Shown: positions 1-8,622, counted from the stretch's first letter. The stretch: 64,000 nucleotides of DNA from Streptomyces sp. ALI-76-A (GCF_030287445.1 NZ_JASVWB010000002.1:4712001-4776000), one strand, 5' to 3'. The notes: generated from the letters alone by a model not told the origin. Program-made: numbers and translations.

Positions 1-1
1 C

Positions 2-259
2 TGGACGCTGCTGGCTCAGGCGCGGGCGGTGGAGAACCAGGCGTTCGTGCTCGCGTGTGGAACGGCCGGGACGCACGCGGGGGTTCCGCAGGCGGGTCAC
101 TCGATCGTGGTCGATCCGTGGGGCGAGGTCCTGGCGGAGGCGGGCGCCGGCGAGGAGACCCTCACCGTGCACCTCGACCCGGCGAAGGTCGCGACGACCC
201 GGGAACAGTTCCCCGCCCTCAAGGACCGGATGCTCGGGCTGAGCGCCCCCGGCCGTTAG
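2..259 (+). CDS. Carbon-nitrogen hydrolase (nitrilase superfamily), C-terminal part
   Basis: The gene enters from the left edge; its start is outside the window. The visible 85 residues open with LLAQARAVENQAFVLACG, the stretch just after the catalytic Cys region in omega-amidase and nitrilase-type amidohydrolases, and continue with a HSIVVDPWGEVLAE strand typical of the fold's end. These enzymes hydrolyse amides or nitriles using a Glu-Lys-Cys triad; those residues lie upstream, so substrate cannot be judged. The TAG stop overlaps the stop of the convergent LURP-one gene by three bases, leaving no intergenic space. An internal GTG at 29 is only an in-frame Val, not a start. Confidence 0.85.
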   Translation, partial: WTLLAQARAVENQAFVLACGTAGTHAGVPQAGHSIVVDPWGEVLAEAGAGEETLTVHLDPAKVATTREQFPALKDRMLGLSAPGR

Positions 260-750
260 CCCTCCCGCTCCTTCTCCGCCAGGTGGATCACGCACACCGC
301 CACCGCGATCAGCAGCGCCGGGTCCGCGTCGTCCCGTACGACGTCGACGCCGTAGGTCTCGCGGACGCGCAGCCACCGGCGGGAGATCACGGCGAGGAGT
401 TCGCCGTCGTACTCGACGGCGAACTCGCGGTCGAGGATCTTGCCGCTGACGTCGAGCTCGGTGCGGCCGTCCGCCAGGGCGACCCGGTAGTGGTTGCGCA
501 GCAGCGACAGCCGCTTGCGCCGGATCGTCGCGAGCGGCTCGCCCTCGCGTTCGATCACCATGGTGTCCCTGAGGGCGAACATCTTCTGGCGGATGTCGAT
601 GAGGACGCGCCCCTGCGTGTCCTTCAGCTCGAAGGTGTCCCGCAGCCGCATCGCCTTGCCGTCGACGAGGAACACCCGGTTGCCCTGGTCGTCCTCGATC
701 CAGTAGTCGTCACCGATGCCGAGGAGCCGGTCGCGCACGAGGAATCTCAT
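256..750 (-). CDS. LURP-one-related (LOR) family protein
   Basis: A 164-residue protein starting MRFLVRDRLLGIGDDYWIED. It has the repeating short beta-strand pattern of the LOR/tubby-like fold: residue stretches such as GNRVFLVDGKAMRLRDTF, VLIDIRQKMFALRDT and FAVEYDGELLAVISRRW. Bacterial members are small cytosolic proteins of unknown role, possibly lipid or phosphate-ligand binding; that is family knowledge, not visible here. Its ATG overlaps the stop of the upstream GlxA-type regulator by four bases (ATGA), so the two are translationally coupled and co-transcribed. The stop overlaps the end of the convergent hydrolase gene. Confidence 0.85.
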   Translation of the reverse strand: MRFLVRDRLLGIGDDYWIEDDQGNRVFLVDGKAMRLRDTFELKDTQGRVLIDIRQKMFALRDTMVIEREGEPLATIRRKRLSLLRNHYRVALADGRTELDVSGKILDREFAVEYDGELLAVISRRWLRVRETYGVDVVRDDADPALLIAVAVCVIHLAEKEREG

Positions 751-1736
751 GAGACCAGGGCTTCCCCGCCACCGGGTCCGAAACGCCGCCGGTAGGCCGA
801 CGGGCTGAGTCCGGTCTCGCGCCGTACCCGCGCGCGGAGGTTCGCGGCCGTCCCCAGCCCGCTCCTCGCCGCCACCACGTCGAGCCGCTCCTCCCCGCGC
901 TCGATCAGCCGGCAGGCCAGTGCCACCCGCTCCCCGGTCAGCCAGGCCAGCGGGGTCGTGCCGAGCTGGGCGCGGAAGCGCCGGTGCAGTGTCGCGGGGG
1001 ACACCGCCGCCCGCGCGGCCAGACCGGCCACCGTCAGCGGCTCCCCCAGCCGCTCCTGCGCCCACGCCAGCAGCGGACCGAGCGACTCGTCCGGAACGTG
1101 CGGCACCGGCCGCTCCACGAACTGCCGCTGGCCGCCGTCCCGGTGCGCGGCGAACACCAGCCGCCGGGAGACGTGGTTGGCCACCTCGGCGCCGTGGTCC
1201 CGGCGTACGACATGAAGGCCGAGGTCGAGGGCCGACGCGCTCCCCGACGCGGTCAGGATGTCGCCGTCGTCGACGAACAGCACGTCGGGTTCCAGCCGGA
1301 CCCGCGGGAACCGTGCGCGGAAGGAGTCCGCCCACATCCAGTGGCAGGCCGCCCGCCGCCCGTCCAGCAGCCCGGCCTCCGCGAGCGTGAACGCGCCGGA
1401 GCAGAAGCCGACCAGCCGGGCGCCACGCGCGTACGCCCGGCGTACGGCTTCCAGGACGCGCGGGTCGCGCGGGGTGTCGGTGTCGGGCCGGTTCGGCACG
1501 ATCAGCGTGTCCGCCCGGTCGACCGCCTCCAGGCCGGCGACGCCGGTGAGCGTGAAGAACCCGTCCCGCATCCGGGTCTCCGGCTCGGCGGCGCACAGCG
1601 CGAAGTCGTACAGCTCACGGCCCAGTTCGGGTCGGCGCAGCCCGAAGATCTCGATCGCGCAGCTCATCTCGAACGGGTTGGAGTTCTGGTCCACGACCAG
1701 GACCACGGTGTGCGGCTGCGAGGATCCTTTCGGCAT
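747..1736 (-). CDS. GlxA-type transcriptional regulator (DJ-1/PfpI domain plus AraC HTH)
   Basis: 329 residues. The first ~180 form a DJ-1/PfpI-like domain with the nucleophile-elbow motif VGFCSGAFTLAEAG; residues ~225-325 are an AraC/XylS double helix-turn-helix (GLAARAAVSPATLHRRFRAQ, then GLSPSAYRRRF). Such proteins are DNA-binding activators or repressors with a ligand-sensing pocket. It is divergent from the cupin gene at 1789 with only 52 bp between starts, which suggests it controls the cupin, itself, or both, and it is coupled to the downstream LOR gene. No specific operator was recognised in the 52-bp gap. Ligand unknown. Confidence 0.9.
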   Translation of the reverse strand: MPKGSSQPHTVVLVVDQNSNPFEMSCAIEIFGLRRPELGRELYDFALCAAEPETRMRDGFFTLTGVAGLEAVDRADTLIVPNRPDTDTPRDPRVLEAVRRAYARGARLVGFCSGAFTLAEAGLLDGRRAACHWMWADSFRARFPRVRLEPDVLFVDDGDILTASGSASALDLGLHVVRRDHGAEVANHVSRRLVFAAHRDGGQRQFVERPVPHVPDESLGPLLAWAQERLGEPLTVAGLAARAAVSPATLHRRFRAQLGTTPLAWLTGERVALACRLIERGEERLDVVAARSGLGTAANLRARVRRETGLSPSAYRRRFGPGGGEALVS

Positions 1737-1788
1737 GTGCGATTCCTAGCACTCGTACGCCGGTCCGGGCACCCCGCACGATGACCGC

Positions 1789-2175
1789 ATGGAACCCATC
1801 GCGCTGTCCGACGCCCTCGCCTCCTTCACCGAGCGGTGGAGCCCCCGCATCGTCACCGCCGTCAACGACTACGACGTCCGCCTCGCGAAGGTCGAGGGCG
1901 AACACGTGTGGCACGTCCACGACCACACTGACGAGTTCTTCCTGGTCCTGGACGGCGAACTGCACATCGCCCTGCGGGACGCGGCGGGCGAGCGCACGGT
2001 CGTCCTGCCCAAGGGCTCGGCCTTCACGGTCCCGCGCGGCACGGAGCACAAGCCGTACGCCCCCGAGCCGACCGCGCTCCTCCTCTTCGAGCCCACGGGC
2101 ACCCTCACGGTCGGCGACCGCCACGACGAGGTACCGGACCACGTGGACGCCACCACGGGGCACGCGCTGACCTGA
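1789..2175 (+). CDS. Cupin-domain protein
   Basis: 128-residue single-domain cupin. Motif 1 is seen as WHVHDHTDEFFLVLDGEL, giving two His and a Glu for metal binding; motif 2 includes GSAFTVPRGTEHKPYAPE with the third His. Small Streptomyces cupins of this length act as mannose-6-phosphate isomerase-like enzymes, dioxygenases or sensors; nothing here decides which. There is no clear Shine-Dalgarno before the ATG at 1789, so translation may be leaderless. It is divergent from the GlxA-type regulator, its probable controller. Confidence 0.85.
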   Translation: MEPIALSDALASFTERWSPRIVTAVNDYDVRLAKVEGEHVWHVHDHTDEFFLVLDGELHIALRDAAGERTVVLPKGSAFTVPRGTEHKPYAPEPTALLLFEPTGTLTVGDRHDEVPDHVDATTGHALT

Positions 2176-2321
2176 CGGGCGGGGCCGACCGGAGGCTCCG
2201 GTGGCAGCCTCCGGCGACGGCGACCTGCCCACCGGACACCCGGCCCGTCACGTGCGCCGGAGCGGGACAGGGGCGTGCCGGCCCGCCTCACCGGGGTCGC
2301 GCCGGACCGGCTGCCCCGGTG

Positions 2322-2490
2322 CTAGTGCCGTGGCAGGCAACGTTCGCCCCGTCGCGACGCCCGGCACGCCCTCTCGCCGCACCGGCCGAAAGCCCAAGTA
2401 CATCCAGTACGAGGGCTTCCGGCCGGCACGCCGAGAGCACGCACCGGACGCCGCTCCTTGACGGGCAAACGTTGCCTGCCACGGCACTAG
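2322..2490. mobile_element. MITE-like hairpin element, copy 1 (169 bp)
   Basis: The element begins CTAGTGCCGTGGCAGGC and ends with the reverse complement: 23 perfect terminal bases (2322-2344 against 2468-2490), one mismatch, then four more matched bases. The inside is also an imperfect inverted repeat, so the whole element can fold into one long stem around a short loop near 2398-2413. It has no transposase. CTAG at both outer ends may belong to the repeat or be a duplicated 4-bp target. A near-identical 167-bp copy lies at 34529-34695. Confidence 0.85.
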
Positions 2491-2528
2491 CAGGCCTGGA
2501 CGGCTCCGGAACCGCGCCGGGCCGTCGG

Positions 2529-2693
2529 TCAGCTGCGGCGCGGGCGAGGGGCCAGCTTGTAGAGGGCCACGCCCGCGGCCACCAGCGTGGTGGCGGCGAC
2601 CATCAGGGCCATGCTGTTGATCCACATGCCGGTGGCGGCCAGGGTGGCACCGCCCGCACCGGTGGTGCCGGCGCCGATGACTTTTCCGTACAT
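2529..2693 (-). CDS. 54-aa membrane microprotein with LAATG sortase-like signal
   Basis: The peptide has a 17-residue Gly/Thr-rich start, then LAATG, a ~22-residue hydrophobic stretch and a basic tail ending RPRRS. That order (LAXTG, membrane helix, positive tail) is the sorting signal used by class E sortases in actinomycetes, yet there is no signal peptide or mature domain in front of it. The RBS GAGGAG lies eight bases before the ATG, supporting a real gene. It follows the GT2 gene by 44 bp on the same strand, so the two probably form an operon. Function unknown; it could be a sortase substrate, an assembly subunit of the synthase, or simply a one-helix membrane protein. Confidence 0.65.
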   Translation of the reverse strand: MYGKVIGAGTTGAGGATLAATGMWINSMALMVAATTLVAAGVALYKLAPRPRRS

Positions 2694-2737
2694 GGTCGTT
2701 CTCCTCAGGGGTGGTGCGGCGGTGCGTGGGGGGCGGT

Positions 2738-3901
2738 TCAGGTGGTCACCCACTGCTCCTCGCTGCGGCGCAGCAGGCCCCACAGGGAGGAGAAGTAGAC
2801 GGCGTGCTGGAACAGGTCGTAGAGCATCTCCGGGATCATCAGCGCCGCGACCAGGACGGCCCGGGGGCCGGCGCGGCGCACGGAGACGGTCTTCTCGACC
2901 ATGAAGATCAGGCCGATCGAGGTCCAGAACGGGGAGAGGCCGGGCCAGCCGTACAGGGTCGTGTACGTGGTCATGAAGGTGAGGTAGACGAGGAAGGACA
3001 GCGCGCCGAAGCCCATCAGGAACTGCTGGACGAAGTAGCGGGCGGTGACCCGGGTCCAGCCGTAGTCGCGCAGGTTCTCCAGGGCGCCGCGCTGCCAGCG
3101 CAGGCGCTGGTGCCACAGCTTGCCCAGGGTGGGCATGACCTCGGTGGTGACCGCGCAGGCGGCCGGGGACATGGTGCGGTAGCCGAGGGTCTTGACCGCC
3201 TTGGTCATCTCGTCGTCCTCGGTCAGCGAGGCGAGGCTGTAGTAGCTCGTGCCGCCGCCGATCACCCCGTCGCGGCGGGCGGCGCGCACCTCGCGCAGGA
3301 CCCGCGCGCGGAACATGGTCCCGGTGCCGGTGAGGACCTGGGCCTTGCCGCCGGTGCGCTCCAGTTCCCAGGCGTAGCGGTGGAACTCCATGCGCTGGAG
3401 CAGTCCGAGGAAGCCGCCGCCCGGTTCGCCGTAGAAGACGCCGCCGACCGCGCCCACCTTGCGGTTGAAGGTGCCGACGGCGGTCTCGGTGAAGCGGGGG
3501 TCGAGGACGGTGTCGGCGTCCTGCACCAGCAGCAGGTCCCGGTCGTCCAGGTGCGGCAGCATCCAGGCGATGGCCTGGTTGAGGGCGCCGGCCTTCCGGT
3601 GCGTGTTGCCCCGCGTGACGAAGACCTGCGCGCCGTGGGCCGTGGCGACGGCGGCGGTGTCGTCGGTGCAGTTGTCGGTGACGACCACGACGAGGTCCGG
3701 CCGCCGGGTCTGGTCCCACAGGCCCTGGATGGCCGCCGCGATGCGGTCCTGCTCGTTGTGGGCCGGTATCAGCACCGCCAGACGCGGCACCGGGCCGGGT
3801 TCGTCGGGAGCCGCGTGCGCCCTGCGGGCGGCGTGACGGCCGGGGCGGCCGCGGTGCGGATCGTGTCCCGCGACGGCCACGGGGGCAGCGAGATCGAGCA
3901 C
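2738..3901 (-). CDS. Processive family 2 glycosyltransferase, membrane
   Basis: 387 residues from a GTG start. The GT-A domain shows LAVLIPAHNEQDRI, the QDADTVLD metal-binding DxD, the TEDDE acidic motif and QRLRWQRG (QxxRW), the set that marks processive GT2 enzymes such as cellulose, hyaluronan or poly-N-acetylglucosamine synthases. The last ~120 residues carry hydrophobic segments (FGALSFLVYLTFM, FWTSIGLIFMVEK, LVAALMIPEMLYDLF) that would form the membrane channel. The product is presumably an exported polysaccharide; the sugar cannot be told. No deacetylase or c-di-GMP PilZ domain is attached. The downstream 54-aa peptide is the only obvious partner. The first ~45 residues are low complexity and the start could lie later. 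Confidence 0.85.
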   Translation of the reverse strand: MLDLAAPVAVAGHDPHRGRPGRHAARRAHAAPDEPGPVPRLAVLIPAHNEQDRIAAAIQGLWDQTRRPDLVVVVTDNCTDDTAAVATAHGAQVFVTRGNTHRKAGALNQAIAWMLPHLDDRDLLLVQDADTVLDPRFTETAVGTFNRKVGAVGGVFYGEPGGGFLGLLQRMEFHRYAWELERTGGKAQVLTGTGTMFRARVLREVRAARRDGVIGGGTSYYSLASLTEDDEMTKAVKTLGYRTMSPAACAVTTEVMPTLGKLWHQRLRWQRGALENLRDYGWTRVTARYFVQQFLMGFGALSFLVYLTFMTTYTTLYGWPGLSPFWTSIGLIFMVEKTVSVRRAGPRAVLVAALMIPEMLYDLFQHAVYFSSLWGLLRRSEEQWVTT

Positions 3902-4122
3902 GTGGAGCCCCCCGGGGTGCTGTGGAGCGGCCCGGTACCGCTCTCCCCCCGGGCCTCAGGACTCCCGATTCTTTACGATATTCACACAAGGGCACAAGAC
4001 ACCCCCGGTCACGGAATGCTCAAGGTTGTGCCGCTTGCCCTGTGCATGCCGTGCCGGGGGTCCTGTGCCGCTCCGGCCCATGTGTCCGGGTTCCGGTGTG
4101 CCGTCCTGTATCTGCCGAGACG

Positions 4123-4374
4123 TCAGACGCCGTAGCCGTCGCTGTATCCGTCCCTGCGGGTGGTGCGCCGTTCCTCTTCGACGACCGGCGTCGCGGGCGG
4201 CACCACGACCCGCCTGCGTCGGGCGATGCTGCTGAACGTGCTGACGCCGATCAGCCCGACGATCATCAGAATGATGCCGACCAGGTCGAGGTTGACACCC
4301 TCCATGTCCCAGTCGGTCGCGAACGTGAGGATGGCTCCCACGGCGATGAGGATGATGCATCCGCCGAGGCCCAT
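4123..4374 (-). CDS. Small membrane protein, DUF6458-like
   Basis: 83 residues starting MGLGGCIILIAVGAILTFATDW, with RBS GGAGG seven bases upstream. Two hydrophobic helices (residues ~1-18 and ~30-48) are followed by a basic SSIARRRR segment and a charged cytoplasmic tail. The layout and the WDMEGVNLDLVG linker match the widespread actinobacterial DUF6458 family, for which no function is known. It stands alone: 221 bp separate it from the GT2 gene and 99 bp from the peptidase. A longer upstream start is possible but lacks a ribosome site. Confidence 0.75.
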   Translation of the reverse strand: MGLGGCIILIAVGAILTFATDWDMEGVNLDLVGIILMIVGLIGVSTFSSIARRRRVVVPPATPVVEEERRTTRRDGYSDGYGV

Positions 4375-4473
4375 GAGTGTTGCCTCCCTTGTCCGGTCCG
4401 GTCGTTCCGGTCCGAGACTGCGTGTACCCCGGCTGTCAACCCCCATGCCGTACCGGCCCGTTCCGGAACGGGG

Positions 4474-5793
4474 CTACCCCTCCAGGAACGCCGTCATCGC
4501 GTTCGCCAGCAGGTACGGGTCGTCCGCGCCGCACAACTCCCGGACGCTGTGCATCGACAGGATCGCCACGCCGATGTCGACGGTGCGGATGCCGTGGCGG
4601 GCCGCGGTGATCGGCCCGATCGTGGTGCCGCAGGGCATGGAGTTGTTGGACACGAAGGACTGGAAGGGCACGTTGGCCCTCTCGCAGGCGTCGGCGAAGA
4701 TCGCGCGGCCCGAACCGTCCGTGGCGTAGCGGTTGTTGACGTTGACCTTGAGGATCGGACCGCCGTTGACGCGCGGGTGGTGCGTCGGGTCGTGGCGCTC
4801 CGCGTAGTTGGGGTGCACCGCGTGGCCGGTGTCGGAGGACAGGCAGACGGTGCCCGCGAAGGCGCGCGCCCGGTCCTCGTACGAGCCTCCGCGCGCGAAC
4901 ACCGAACGTTCCAGCACCCCGCCGAGCAGCGGTCCGTCCGCGCCGGTGTCCGACTGCGAGCCGTTCTCCTCGTGGTCGAAGGCGGCGAGCACCGGGATGC
5001 AGGGCAGGTCCGCGCTCTGGGAGACCGCCGCCAGCGCGGACACCCCGGCGTGCACGGACAGCAGGTTGTCCATGCGCGGCCCGGCGACCAGCTCCCGGTC
5101 GCGGCCCAGGTAGGCCGGCGGCTCCACGGAATGGGTCATCAGGTCCCAGCCGGTCACCTCGCCCGCGCCGATCCCGCTCTCCTCCTCCAGGAAGGCGATC
5201 AGGTCGCCGTCCCGCACCTCGCGGCCCAGCCCCCACACGGGCTGGAGGTGCCGCTGCTTGTCGAGCTTGAGGCCCTCCGCCGACACCGAACGGTCCAGGT
5301 GGATGGCGAGCTGGGGCACCCGCAGCAACGGCCGGTCGATGTTCACCAGGCGCGTCGAGCCGTCCCGCAGGGTCAGCCGGCCCGCCAGGCCCAGGTCGCG
5401 GTCGAGCCAGGAGTTCAGCAGCGGCCCGCCGTAGATCTCCACGGCCACCTGGCGCCAGCCGTGCGCCCCCGCGTCGGGCAGCGGCTTGACCCGCAGGTTG
5501 GGGGAGTCGGTGTGCGCGCCGACGATCCGGAACGGTGTGTGCGGCGCGGCGCCCTCGGGGACGTACCAGGCCACGATCGCCCCGCCGCGCAGCACATACC
5601 TGCCGCCGCTGCCCGCAGCGGACACCGGTGATGCCTCCGCGTCCCAGGCGTCCGTCTCCGAGACCTGCCGGAAACCGGCCTTCTCCAGCCGCTCGGCCGC
5701 GTTCGCCACCGCGTGGTACGGCGAGGGGCCGGCCGCCAGGAACGACATCAGGTCATCGGTGAGTCCGCGGTCGAAGCGGGAGGGTGCGCTCAT
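4474..5793 (-). CDS. apeB: M18 family aminopeptidase
   Basis: 439 residues, the usual length for M18 metalloaminopeptidases. GAHTDSPNLR supplies the first zinc His, DHEENGSQS the catalytic Glu pair, and the SSDTGHAVHPNY and GTTIGPITAARHGI segments the remaining metal site. The enzyme trims acidic or neutral N-terminal residues from peptides in the cytosol and works as a dodecamer in known members. The gene is single, with an 85-bp gap to the acyl-CoA dehydrogenase that is filled by that gene's terminator, so it has its own promoter. The symbol follows family usage. Confidence 0.92.
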   Translation of the reverse strand: MSAPSRFDRGLTDDLMSFLAAGPSPYHAVANAAERLEKAGFRQVSETDAWDAEASPVSAAGSGGRYVLRGGAIVAWYVPEGAAPHTPFRIVGAHTDSPNLRVKPLPDAGAHGWRQVAVEIYGGPLLNSWLDRDLGLAGRLTLRDGSTRLVNIDRPLLRVPQLAIHLDRSVSAEGLKLDKQRHLQPVWGLGREVRDGDLIAFLEEESGIGAGEVTGWDLMTHSVEPPAYLGRDRELVAGPRMDNLLSVHAGVSALAAVSQSADLPCIPVLAAFDHEENGSQSDTGADGPLLGGVLERSVFARGGSYEDRARAFAGTVCLSSDTGHAVHPNYAERHDPTHHPRVNGGPILKVNVNNRYATDGSGRAIFADACERANVPFQSFVSNNSMPCGTTIGPITAARHGIRTVDIGVAILSMHSVRELCGADDPYLLANAMTAFLEG

Positions 5794-5811
5794 GGGTTCA
5801 CCTTAACGACG

Positions 5812-5853
5812 GACGAAGGCCCGCTCCCCCTCACCGGGAAGCGGGCCTTCGTC
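5812..5853 (-). terminator. Rho-independent-type hairpin after acyl-CoA dehydrogenase
   Basis: A perfect 14-bp stem (GACGAAGGCCCGCT paired with AGCGGGCCTTCGTC) around a 14-base loop, 25 bases past the dehydrogenase stop. Confidence 0.8.
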
Positions 5854-5878
5854 AGGGCTGTCCGTGGAGGGACGGGGC

Positions 5879-7705
5879 TCAGAAGGCGGCCTCGTCCAGC
5901 TCCATCAGGTCCAGCTCGACGCCCTCGGCGACCTTGCGGGCCAGGGTCACGCCGGGCAGGACCTCGGCCGCGAAGAACTTCGCCGCCGCGATCTTGCCGG
6001 TGTAGAACGCCTTGTCCTTCGCGGAGGCCGTCTCCAGCTTCTCGGCGGCTATCGCGGCGCCCTTCAGCAGCAGGTAGCCGACGACGACGTCACCGGAGGC
6101 CATCAGCAGACGGGTCGTGTTCAGGCCGACCTTATAGATGTTCTTGACGTCCTGCTCGGTGGCCGCGAGGTCGGTCAGCATCAGCCCGACGATGGCCTCC
6201 AGCTCGACGGCGGCCTTGGCCAGGTGCTCGCGGGCGCCCGCCAGCTCCTCGCCGCCGGTGCCCAGCGCCAGGAACTTCTTGATGTCCTCGGCGAGGGAGT
6301 TCAGGGCCGCCCCCTGGTTGCGGACGATCTTCCGGAAGAAGAAGTCCTGCCCCTGGATCGCGGTGGTGCCCTCGTACAGGGTGTCGATCTTGGAGTCCCG
6401 GATGTACTGCTCGATCGGGTACTCCTGGAGGAAGCCGGAGCCGCCGAAGGTCTGCAGGGACTGGGCGAGCAACTCGTAGGCCTTCTCGGAGCCGTAGCCC
6501 TTCACGATCGGCAGGAGCAGGTCGTTGAGGGCGTGATCGGCGGAGGCGTCCTCGCCGTTCGTCTCCTTGACCTGGATCTCGTCCTGGACGGCCGCGGTGT
6601 ACATCACCAGGGCGCGCATGCCCTCCGCGTACGCCTTCTGCGTGATCAGCGCGCGGCGGACGTCAGGGTGGTGGGTGATGGTGACCTTGGGCGCGCTCTT
6701 GTCCATGAAGTTGGCGAGGTCCGGGCCCTGGACGCGCTCCTTGGCGTACTCCAGCGCGTTCAGGTAGCCCGTCGACAGCGTGGAGATCGCCTTCGTGCCG
6801 ACCATCATCCGCGCGAACTCGATGATCCGGAACATCTGGCGGATGCCGTCGTGCTTGTCGCCGATCAGCCAGCCCTTGGCGGGGTGGCGGTCGCCGAAGG
6901 TCATCTCGCAGGTGTTGGAGGCCTTCAGGCCCATCTTGTGCTCGACGTTCGTCGCGTAGACGCCGTTGCGCTCGCCCAGCTCGCCGGTCTCGAAGTCGAA
7001 GAGGTACTTCGGCACGAGGAAGAGGGACAGGCCCTTGGTGCCGGGGCCGGCGCCCTCGGGACGCGCGAGCACGTAGTGGAGGATGTTCTCCGACATGTCG
7101 TGCTCACCGGACGTGATGAAGCGCTTCACGCCCTCGATGTGCCAGGAGCCGTCCTCCTGCTGGACGGCCCTGGTGCGGCCGGCGCCCACGTCCGAGCCGG
7201 CGTCCGGCTCGGTGAGCACCATGGTGGAGCCCCACTGGCGGTCCACGGCGATCTTCGCGATGTGCTTCTGCACCTCGTTGCCCTCGTCGAAGAGGATGCC
7301 CGCGAAGGCCGGGCCGGAGGAGTACATCCACACGGCCGGGTTGGCGCCCAGGATCAGCTCCGCGTACGCCCAGATCAGCGAACGGGGCGAGGTGGTGCCG
7401 CCGATCTCCTCGGGCAGGCCGAGGCGCCAGTACTCGGAGTCCATGAAGGCCTGGTAGCTCTTCTTGAAGGACGCCGGTACGGGCGCGGTGTTCGTCTCCG
7501 GGTCGAAGACCGGCGGGTTGCGGTCGGCGTCGGCGAACGACTCCGCCAGCTCGTTCTCCGAGAGGCGCGTCAGCTCCTCCAGGATGCTCTTCGCGGTGTC
7601 CGTGTCCATCTCCGCGAACGGACCGGTCCCGTACAGCTTGTCGCGCCCGAGGACCTCGAAGAGGTTGAACTCGATGTCGCGGAGATTCGACTTGTAGTGC
7701 CCCAT
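5879..7705 (-). CDS. Acyl-CoA dehydrogenase
   Basis: 608 residues, the long form of the family with a C-terminal extension. Landmarks are the FAD/substrate region [13 protein letters not shown] (residues ~170), the [15 protein letters not shown] strand, [21 protein letters not shown], and [17 protein letters not shown] near the catalytic base. It oxidises acyl-CoA to trans-2-enoyl-CoA with FAD in beta-oxidation or a related catabolic pathway. The start MGHYKSN was chosen because homologues begin there and the residues before it are low complexity. Two palindromic sites at 7761-7797 probably bind a TetR-type fatty-acid regulator. It is monocistronic with a strong terminator. Confidence 0.93.
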   Translation of the reverse strand: MGHYKSNLRDIEFNLFEVLGRDKLYGTGPFAEMDTDTAKSILEELTRLSENELAESFADADRNPPVFDPETNTAPVPASFKKSYQAFMDSEYWRLGLPEEIGGTTSPRSLIWAYAELILGANPAVWMYSSGPAFAGILFDEGNEVQKHIAKIAVDRQWGSTMVLTEPDAGSDVGAGRTRAVQQEDGSWHIEGVKRFITSGEHDMSENILHYVLARPEGAGPGTKGLSLFLVPKYLFDFETGELGERNGVYATNVEHKMGLKASNTCEMTFGDRHPAKGWLIGDKHDGIRQMFRIIEFARMMVGTKAISTLSTGYLNALEYAKERVQGPDLANFMDKSAPKVTITHHPDVRRALITQKAYAEGMRALVMYTAAVQDEIQVKETNGEDASADHALNDLLLPIVKGYGSEKAYELLAQSLQTFGGSGFLQEYPIEQYIRDSKIDTLYEGTTAIQGQDFFFRKIVRNQGAALNSLAEDIKKFLALGTGGEELAGAREHLAKAAVELEAIVGLMLTDLAATEQDVKNIYKVGLNTTRLLMASGDVVVGYLLLKGAAIAAEKLETASAKDKAFYTGKIAAAKFFAAEVLPGVTLARKVAEGVELDLMELDEAAF

Positions 7706-8098
7706 GGCGACGGCTCCGTAGCGGGTCGGCGAGGCACTGGCTCCTCGCACCTGATTCACATACCAACAAGTAGCTACGATGATGCTACCCGTCGGTAATA
7801 AGAAGCAACCCCGAACCGGTCACCTGTGACAGGTCACACCGGAACCGTCGGTGTCGCCGTGTAACCCCGCGTGACATCGCCCGTCACCGCCGCCAGCTGC
7901 TGCTCGTGGCCGTCGCCGAAGATCCCGTCCGTCTCGGCGACACATGCTTCAGGGGCGGGACGGACGCAGGAGAGGTCTCTGAGGTGCTCGTGGACCTCTT
8001 CGTCGTGCTGATGTCCGTGTGGCCGTGTCCCCGTATCCCCTTGCTCTGATTTCCCGTGCCGTGCCGTTCCGCAGTGTCCTCTCGGTACTCTTGCGGTC
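7706..8098. other. Divergent intergenic region, 393 bp
   Basis: Contains the paired operator-like sites upstream of the dehydrogenase and the promoter side of the sseB-like gene. Short open frames here (for example 7880-8050) lack ribosome sites and were not accepted as genes. Confidence 0.6.
7761..7797 (-). promoter_or_regulatory. Pair of 12-bp operator-like sites before acyl-CoA dehydrogenase
   Basis: TACCAACAAGTA (7761-7772) and TACCCGTCGGTA (7786-7797). The reverse complement of the first matches the second at nine of twelve positions, consensus TACYYGTYGGTA. They sit 56-92 bp before the start codon, where a TetR-type repressor of fatty-acid genes would be expected. Regulator identity is inference. 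Confidence 0.5.
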
Positions 8099-8563
8099 AT
8101 GTACGGCTACGACCAGAACGTCGGCGCTCAGCAGCAGTACGCCCCGCCGCAGCAGCCCATGTCCGGCGGCTACGGGCAGCAGCAGCCGCTGTACCCGGAG
8201 CCGTCCCCGCCCTCGCTCGCGGACGCGGTGCGCGCCTTCACCACCGGGCAGGTGACCGCCGAGGACTTCCAGCAGGTCTTCGCGACCTCGAAGGTCTACT
8301 GCCCGCGCGGTGACAACCCCGGATTCCTCGCCCTGCACAACACCCAGCAGCCGGTGATCCCGATGTTCACCTCGCTCAAGGAGCTGCGGCGGTACGCGGG
8401 CAAGGAGTCCAAGTACTTCGTGATCACCGGCGCCGAGGTGATCGACCTGCTCCCGACCGGGTACGGCTTCGTCCTCGACATGGAGGGCGAGCACCGCATG
8501 GTCTTCGACGCGAAGGCCGTGGAGCAGATGGTCGAGTTCGCGATGCGGCGGATGTACGGATAG
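8099..8563 (+). CDS. SseB-family protein
   Basis: 154 residues. The first ~40 are a Gln/Pro/Tyr-rich disordered tail (GAQQQYAPPQQPMSGGYGQQ); residues ~50-150 match the SseB N-terminal domain family: PRGDNPGFLALHNTQQPVIPMFTSLKEL, then a YFVITGAEVIDLLPTGYGF core with the conserved Gly-rich strand. In pathogens SseB-like domains are secretion-linked, but in actinomycetes their role is unknown; they are cytosolic here, without a signal peptide. The gene is followed by a strong terminator and appears to be transcribed alone. Confidence 0.85.
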   Translation: MYGYDQNVGAQQQYAPPQQPMSGGYGQQQPLYPEPSPPSLADAVRAFTTGQVTAEDFQQVFATSKVYCPRGDNPGFLALHNTQQPVIPMFTSLKELRRYAGKESKYFVITGAEVIDLLPTGYGFVLDMEGEHRMVFDAKAVEQMVEFAMRRMYG

Positions 8564-8591
8564 CGGCCGGCCGATCCTGGTCGCGCGGTCT

Positions 8592-8622
8592 CCGGAGGCC
8601 GGTGCCCTGCACCGGCCTCCGG
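8592..8622 (+). terminator. Hairpin after SseB-family gene
   Basis: Perfect 14-bp stem CCGGAGGCCGGTGC / GCACCGGCCTCCGG with a 3-base loop, 29 bases after the stop codon. Confidence 0.8.

Noticed and set aside
5864..7798. Plus-strand open frame (644 codons) over the acyl-CoA dehydrogenase
   Set aside because: Antisense shadow typical of high-GC codon use; no motifs.
7880..8050. Short open frame (VAVAEDPVRLGDTCFRGG...) before the sseB-like gene
   Set aside because: No start with ribosome site; lies in a promoter region.
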